Below, in pieces: positions 45,078-47,729 of a stretch of 47,729 nt of DNA. Both the position numbers and the translations under genes were made by a program. This DNA is from Arthrobacter sp. (lineage in GTDB: Bacteria; Actinomycetota; Actinomycetes; Actinomycetales; Micrococcaceae), in NCBI RefSeq assembly GCF_031179985.1, contig NZ_JAPSHJ010000028.1, positions 1 through 47,729 of the forward strand, in the 5' to 3' direction. Within the stretch, counting starts at the first letter, position 1, and each line of letters opens with the position of its first letter. The notes beneath the pieces were generated by a model. It was not told the DNA's origin. It saw only the letters and a list, made by a program, of their open reading frames with translations, and made no database searches.

Positions 45078-46471
45078 TGAGCTCATCCACCTCTCCACTG
45101 CTTTTCGCCCTGTACGAACAGGCGAGCGTCGGCTGCGGCGGGGCGCCCAGCTTGTGGACCCACCCGCTCGATGACCGCCTGCAGGTGAACTCCTTGGACC
45201 GTTGGCGGAACGTCGCCATAACCGCCGAGGAGGCCAACCTGGACGCCCTCTTCTTCGCGGACGTGCTGGGCCTGTACGACGTCTACGGCGGCTCGGCCGA
45301 CGCCGCGCTCGAATGGGCCGTCGAGGCGCCCGCTAACGATCCCTTTATGTACGTGCCGGCCCTCGCCGCCCTGACCGAGCGACTTTCCTTCGTCATCACG
45401 GCATCCACCACCTATGAGCACCCCTTCTCGATGGCCCGGCGGTTCGGCACCCTCGACCACCTCAGCAACGGCCGCATCGGCTGGAACATCGTGACGTCCT
45501 ATCTCTCCAGTGCAGCCCGCAACTTTGGCATGGATGAGATGCTCAAACACGCAGACCGCTACGCCCGCGCCGACGAGTTCATGGATGTCTTCTACAAACT
45601 GCTGGAAGGCAGCTGGGCGGCGGACGCCGTCGTCGGCAGTAAGAGTCAGAAGGTGTACGCCCGGGCCGGTTCTGTGCGTCCCATAAAGCACGACGGCGAG
45701 CACTTCCGCGTAGACGGACCGTCGCTGACGTCGCCGTCGCCACAACGGACGCCGGCCTTGTTCCAGGCAGGCTGGTCCCCGCGCGGCCGGGAATTCGCCG
45801 CAAAGCACGCCGAAGTGATCTTGCTGCCCAAGAAGGACCCGCAGGAGATCGCCGCAGGGTTGGCGGATATCAAGCAGCGAGCGCTGGCAGTGGGCCGGCC
45901 TGTTGGAGAGGTTCGGTCCATGGCCTTGGCCAGGATCATCACTGCGCCCACCGCCATCAAGGCGCAGCAGAAGTATGACGAGCTGCAGCGGAACTACCAT
46001 ATGGAGGCCCAGCTGGTCAGTTATGCAGGCGATACCGGAATCGATCTCAGCAAATACGCTGACGACGAGCCTCTCACTACCCTCTCCAACGGATTGACCT
46101 CGTACGTGGTCAAGGGTGGAACCGGCGAGAAGCCCCTGACCGCTGGAGATGTCCGCAAGAAGTTCGCTGACGTCACTCGCGGGACGGACCTCCTGTTCAT
46201 CGGCACTCCGTCAGATGTTGCCTCGCAGATCCAGGAGCACGCTGCCGTGTCCGGGCTGGACGGATACATGATCAACCCCCTGGTCAGCCCCGGATCGCTT
46301 AATGACTTCGCCGAATTGGTGGTTCCTGAGTTGGTGGACCGTGGGCTGTACAGTGCCGAGCCGAAGAGCGGGACGCTGCGTTCGAGGCTCCGCGCTGATG
46401 GTTCTGATCTCTTGGCGGATTCGTCCTGCGGCGCGGGCTTCAGGCAGGGCGCGGAGGTTAGCTCGGTTTAG
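45077..46471 (+). CDS. LLM-class FMN-dependent monooxygenase (NtaA/SnaA/DszA type)
   Basis: 464 aa; its ATG overlaps the stop of the broken permease (TGATG), so it was translationally coupled to that gene. Proteins of this two-component luciferase-like family use FMNH2 supplied by a separate reductase to oxidise sulfur or nitrogen compounds such as nitrilotriacetate, EDTA or dibenzothiophene sulfone. The barrel is recognisable from HPLDDRLQVNSLDRWRNVA, FVITASTTYEHPFSMARRF, LSNGRIGWNIVTSYLSSAA and RTPALFQAGWSPRGREFA. The last 30 residues (after GTLRSRL) look non-homologous and may be a readthrough tail. Coupling to a permease suggests that the substrate is an amino-acid-like sulfur or nitrogen compound, now perhaps without its transporter. 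No reductase gene is adjacent. Confidence 0.88.
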   Translation: MSSSTSPLLFALYEQASVGCGGAPSLWTHPLDDRLQVNSLDRWRNVAITAEEANLDALFFADVLGLYDVYGGSADAALEWAVEAPANDPFMYVPALAALTERLSFVITASTTYEHPFSMARRFGTLDHLSNGRIGWNIVTSYLSSAARNFGMDEMLKHADRYARADEFMDVFYKLLEGSWAADAVVGSKSQKVYARAGSVRPIKHDGEHFRVDGPSLTSPSPQRTPALFQAGWSPRGREFAAKHAEVILLPKKDPQEIAAGLADIKQRALAVGRPVGEVRSMALARIITAPTAIKAQQKYDELQRNYHMEAQLVSYAGDTGIDLSKYADDEPLTTLSNGLTSYVVKGGTGEKPLTAGDVRKKFADVTRGTDLLFIGTPSDVASQIQEHAAVSGLDGYMINPLVSPGSLNDFAELVVPELVDRGLYSAEPKSGTLRSRLRADGSDLLADSSCGAGFRQGAEVSSV

Positions 46472-46505
46472 GCAGGGGGTTTTCGCTGGTTGGGGCTGCG
46501 CGGGC

Positions 46506-46582
46506 GCTGATTGAGCTGCGGGGGCTGATTGAGCTCTCACGTGGTTCGGGTTCGCGGTGGTTCGGGTTCTCGGTGGTTCGCC
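46506..46582. repeat. Short direct repeats before the DUF1622 remnant
   Basis: GCTGATTGAGCT occurs at 46506-46517 and 46524-46535. A CGGTGGTTCGGGTT-like unit of 15-16 nt then occurs about three times in tandem (46540-46582, last copy partial). They occupy the place where the 5' end of the damaged gene should be. Confidence 0.6.
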
Positions 46583-46586
46583 TTGG

Positions 46587-46831
46587 TGTCAGCTCCTTGG
46601 ACGTTCCATCCTGCTGGGTCTTAAACTCCTCGTGGCCGCCGAGATCATCAGGACGGTCGCCGTTACGCCCACCTTCGAAAGCGTGGGCGTACTCGCGATC
46701 ATCGTCCTCATCCGGACGTTCCTCAGCTTCTCGCTGGAACTGGAAATAGCAGGGCCATGCCGTGGCAAAAGGAGCCTGATGTGGGCCGCGAGCCAGGGCC
46801 TGCGGGTGCGGGTGCTGCGGCCCGGGGGTAG
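46587..46831 (+). pseudogene. DUF1622 membrane-protein remnant
   Basis: The translated segment QLLGRSILLGLKLLVAAEII, then VAVTPTFESVGVLAIIVLIR and TFLSFSLELEIAG matches the C-terminal two-helix part of DUF1622-family membrane proteins, usually about 110-130 aa. The N-terminal third or half (one more helix) is missing and replaced by short direct repeats. A single-base deletion near 46759 breaks the family motif WPW: shifting the frame there restores PWQKEP and a run to TAG at 46829-46831. The gene therefore carries two lesions. It has no visible ribosome site. Function of the family is unknown. Confidence 0.7.
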
Positions 46832-46881
46832 GCGCATCGCCGGGTGTGCGAGGCGATAACACGGCACGCTAGGCTCGGCCT

Positions 46882-47661
46882 ATGACTGAATCCACCACTG
46901 CAAAAGCCGTTGAACTCCTTCGCCTTCATGAGGCACCCCAAATTCTTCAGCTCGTCAACGTTTGGGATTGCATTACTGCCAAAGTGATTGCAGACCTCCC
47001 CGGTACGTCCGCCCTGGCAACGGCCAGCCATTCAATCGCGGCGTCACTTGGCTACAAGGATGGCGAAAGCATCCCCGTGGATCTGATGGTCGAGGCTGTA
47101 GGTCGAATCGCCGCGGTCACAGAACTTCCCGTTTCAGCCGATCTCGAGGCAGGTTACGGCGATCCTGGTGAAACCACTCGGAAGGCAATCGGCGTCGGGA
47201 TTGTCGGCGCGAACATCGAGGACCAAATGCGGCCCATCGACGACGCGATCGTCCAGATGGCTTCCGTCATCAAAGCCGGAGAATCCCAGGGAATTGACTT
47301 CGTCCTCAACGCCCGCACCGACGCCTTCCTCAAGGGGAAGGACCGCAACCCGGCCGAGGTTTTGGCCGACGCAATTGAGCGCGGTCGGGCATACCTCGAC
47401 GTCGGCGCGACCACTGTTTTTGTTCCGGGCCTGCTCGATGAAGCCACAGTAGTTGCCCTTGTGGAAGGAATTGGCTGGAACAAGGTATCGGTCATCAATG
47501 TGCCGGGGTCCTTGCCGCCAGCAAAGCTGCAGGAACTGGGCGTGTCGAGGATTTCCTATGGTCCTTGGACCCAGCGCATAGCCCTCACGGCATTGGTGGA
47601 TACGGCGGTTGATTTGATGGCTGGCGGCACCCTGCCCGAGGGGATTCGGGTGCTTAACTAG
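46882..47661 (+). CDS. Isocitrate lyase / PEP mutase family protein
   Basis: 259 aa, a single (beta/alpha)8 barrel of the PEP mutase/isocitrate lyase superfamily, which breaks or makes C-C or C-P bonds next to a carboxylate with Mg2+. Visible are the substrate-loop start LVNVWDCITAKVIA, PVSADLEAGYGD (metal and substrate contacts), GANIEDQMRPIDD, and FVLNARTDAFLKG. The KKCGH-type loop of isocitrate lyase is replaced, so the enzyme is of the oxaloacetase or methylisocitrate-lyase-like subset and its substrate is unknown. It has no ribosome site but a TAGGCT 6 nt before the ATG. The window ends 68 nt beyond its stop, where I see nothing further. Confidence 0.88.
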   Translation: MTESTTAKAVELLRLHEAPQILQLVNVWDCITAKVIADLPGTSALATASHSIAASLGYKDGESIPVDLMVEAVGRIAAVTELPVSADLEAGYGDPGETTRKAIGVGIVGANIEDQMRPIDDAIVQMASVIKAGESQGIDFVLNARTDAFLKGKDRNPAEVLADAIERGRAYLDVGATTVFVPGLLDEATVVALVEGIGWNKVSVINVPGSLPPAKLQELGVSRISYGPWTQRIALTALVDTAVDLMAGGTLPEGIRVLN

Positions 47662-47729
47662 TTCGCGACTTCAGGCCAACTGGTACGCGTTTCGGAGCAG
47701 GACTACTTCCCTTTTCGGGGGCTGTCCCT

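Larger units (their letters stand above)
46472..46881. other. Interval with repeats and a decayed gene
   Basis: 410 nt between the monooxygenase and the PEP mutase-family gene. It holds the short repeats at 46506-46582 and the DUF1622 remnant at 46587-46831. Just before the next ATG, TAGGCT ends 6 nt upstream, a possible leaderless -10. Confidence 0.6.

Overview
The window is 47.7 kb of high-GC DNA from an actinobacterium. The gene content best fits the Arthrobacter / Pseudarthrobacter group (Micrococcaceae): an Rpf-like transglycosylase with LysM, an MSMEG_6728-type protein, a DUF6457 protein, a gamma-butyrolactone-receptor-type TetR regulator and a protein carrying a pullulanase X25 domain. 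It reads as chromosomal accessory and housekeeping sequence. I see no rRNA, tRNA, CRISPR array, transposase or phage module. The organism call is an inference from families and base composition.

Layout. 1-4604: a DinB-like protein, small membrane proteins, two alpha/beta hydrolases (one missing its cap region and with Ala at the nucleophile position), a Cys-rich small protein and a secreted protein. 4818-5906: a secreted glycerophosphodiester phosphodiesterase (GDPD). 6060-20830: two very large extracellular proteins on the minus strand. The first is a 3073-aa multi-catalytic GH43 polysaccharidase with a tandemly duplicated 1000-residue block and a near-ideal symmetric lac-type operator at its promoter. 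The second is a 1731-aa surface protein with seven DUF11-like repeats and an LADTG sortase anchor. 20831-21488 is an AT-rich gene-free island. 21489-24772: a DUF6457 protein, a GNAT acetyltransferase and an FdhF/YdeP molybdopterin oxidoreductase.

24906-29586: a DUF7882-like protein, an MFS exporter, a second GDPD (this one a lipoprotein), a small GNAT and a TM2-domain protein. 29911-32623: RecQ with a C-terminal Tudor-like end, a ScbR-type TetR regulator and acylphosphatase. 32732-37242: a lipoprotein, a GH13 alpha-glucosidase, a 74-aa proline-rich protein behind 19-nt tandem repeats, and an ammonium transporter. 37475-41433: a protein joining a winged helix, a histone-H1-like linker and an X25 starch-binding-like domain; adenine deaminase; an Rpf/LysM protein; and a membrane protein. 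41628-47661: MSMEG_6728-type protein, an NAD(P)-binding epimerase-like protein, a broken amino-acid permease coupled to a flavin monooxygenase, a broken DUF1622 gene and a PEP mutase family protein.

Themes. Carbohydrate use is prominent: a secreted arabinan/xylan-type GH43 enzyme under probable LacI control, a cytoplasmic alpha-glucosidase and an X25 protein. Nutrient scavenging is second (two GDPDs, Amt, adenine deaminase). Several genes carry damage: an out-of-frame deletion in the permease, an N-terminal loss plus a 1-nt deletion in the DUF1622 gene, and an in-frame cap deletion in a hydrolase. Several starts lack a Shine-Dalgarno sequence but have a -10-like hexamer ending 6 nt before the start codon, which suggests leaderless mRNAs. 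Positions inside proteins are counted from my chosen start codons. Those for the two giant proteins are approximate.
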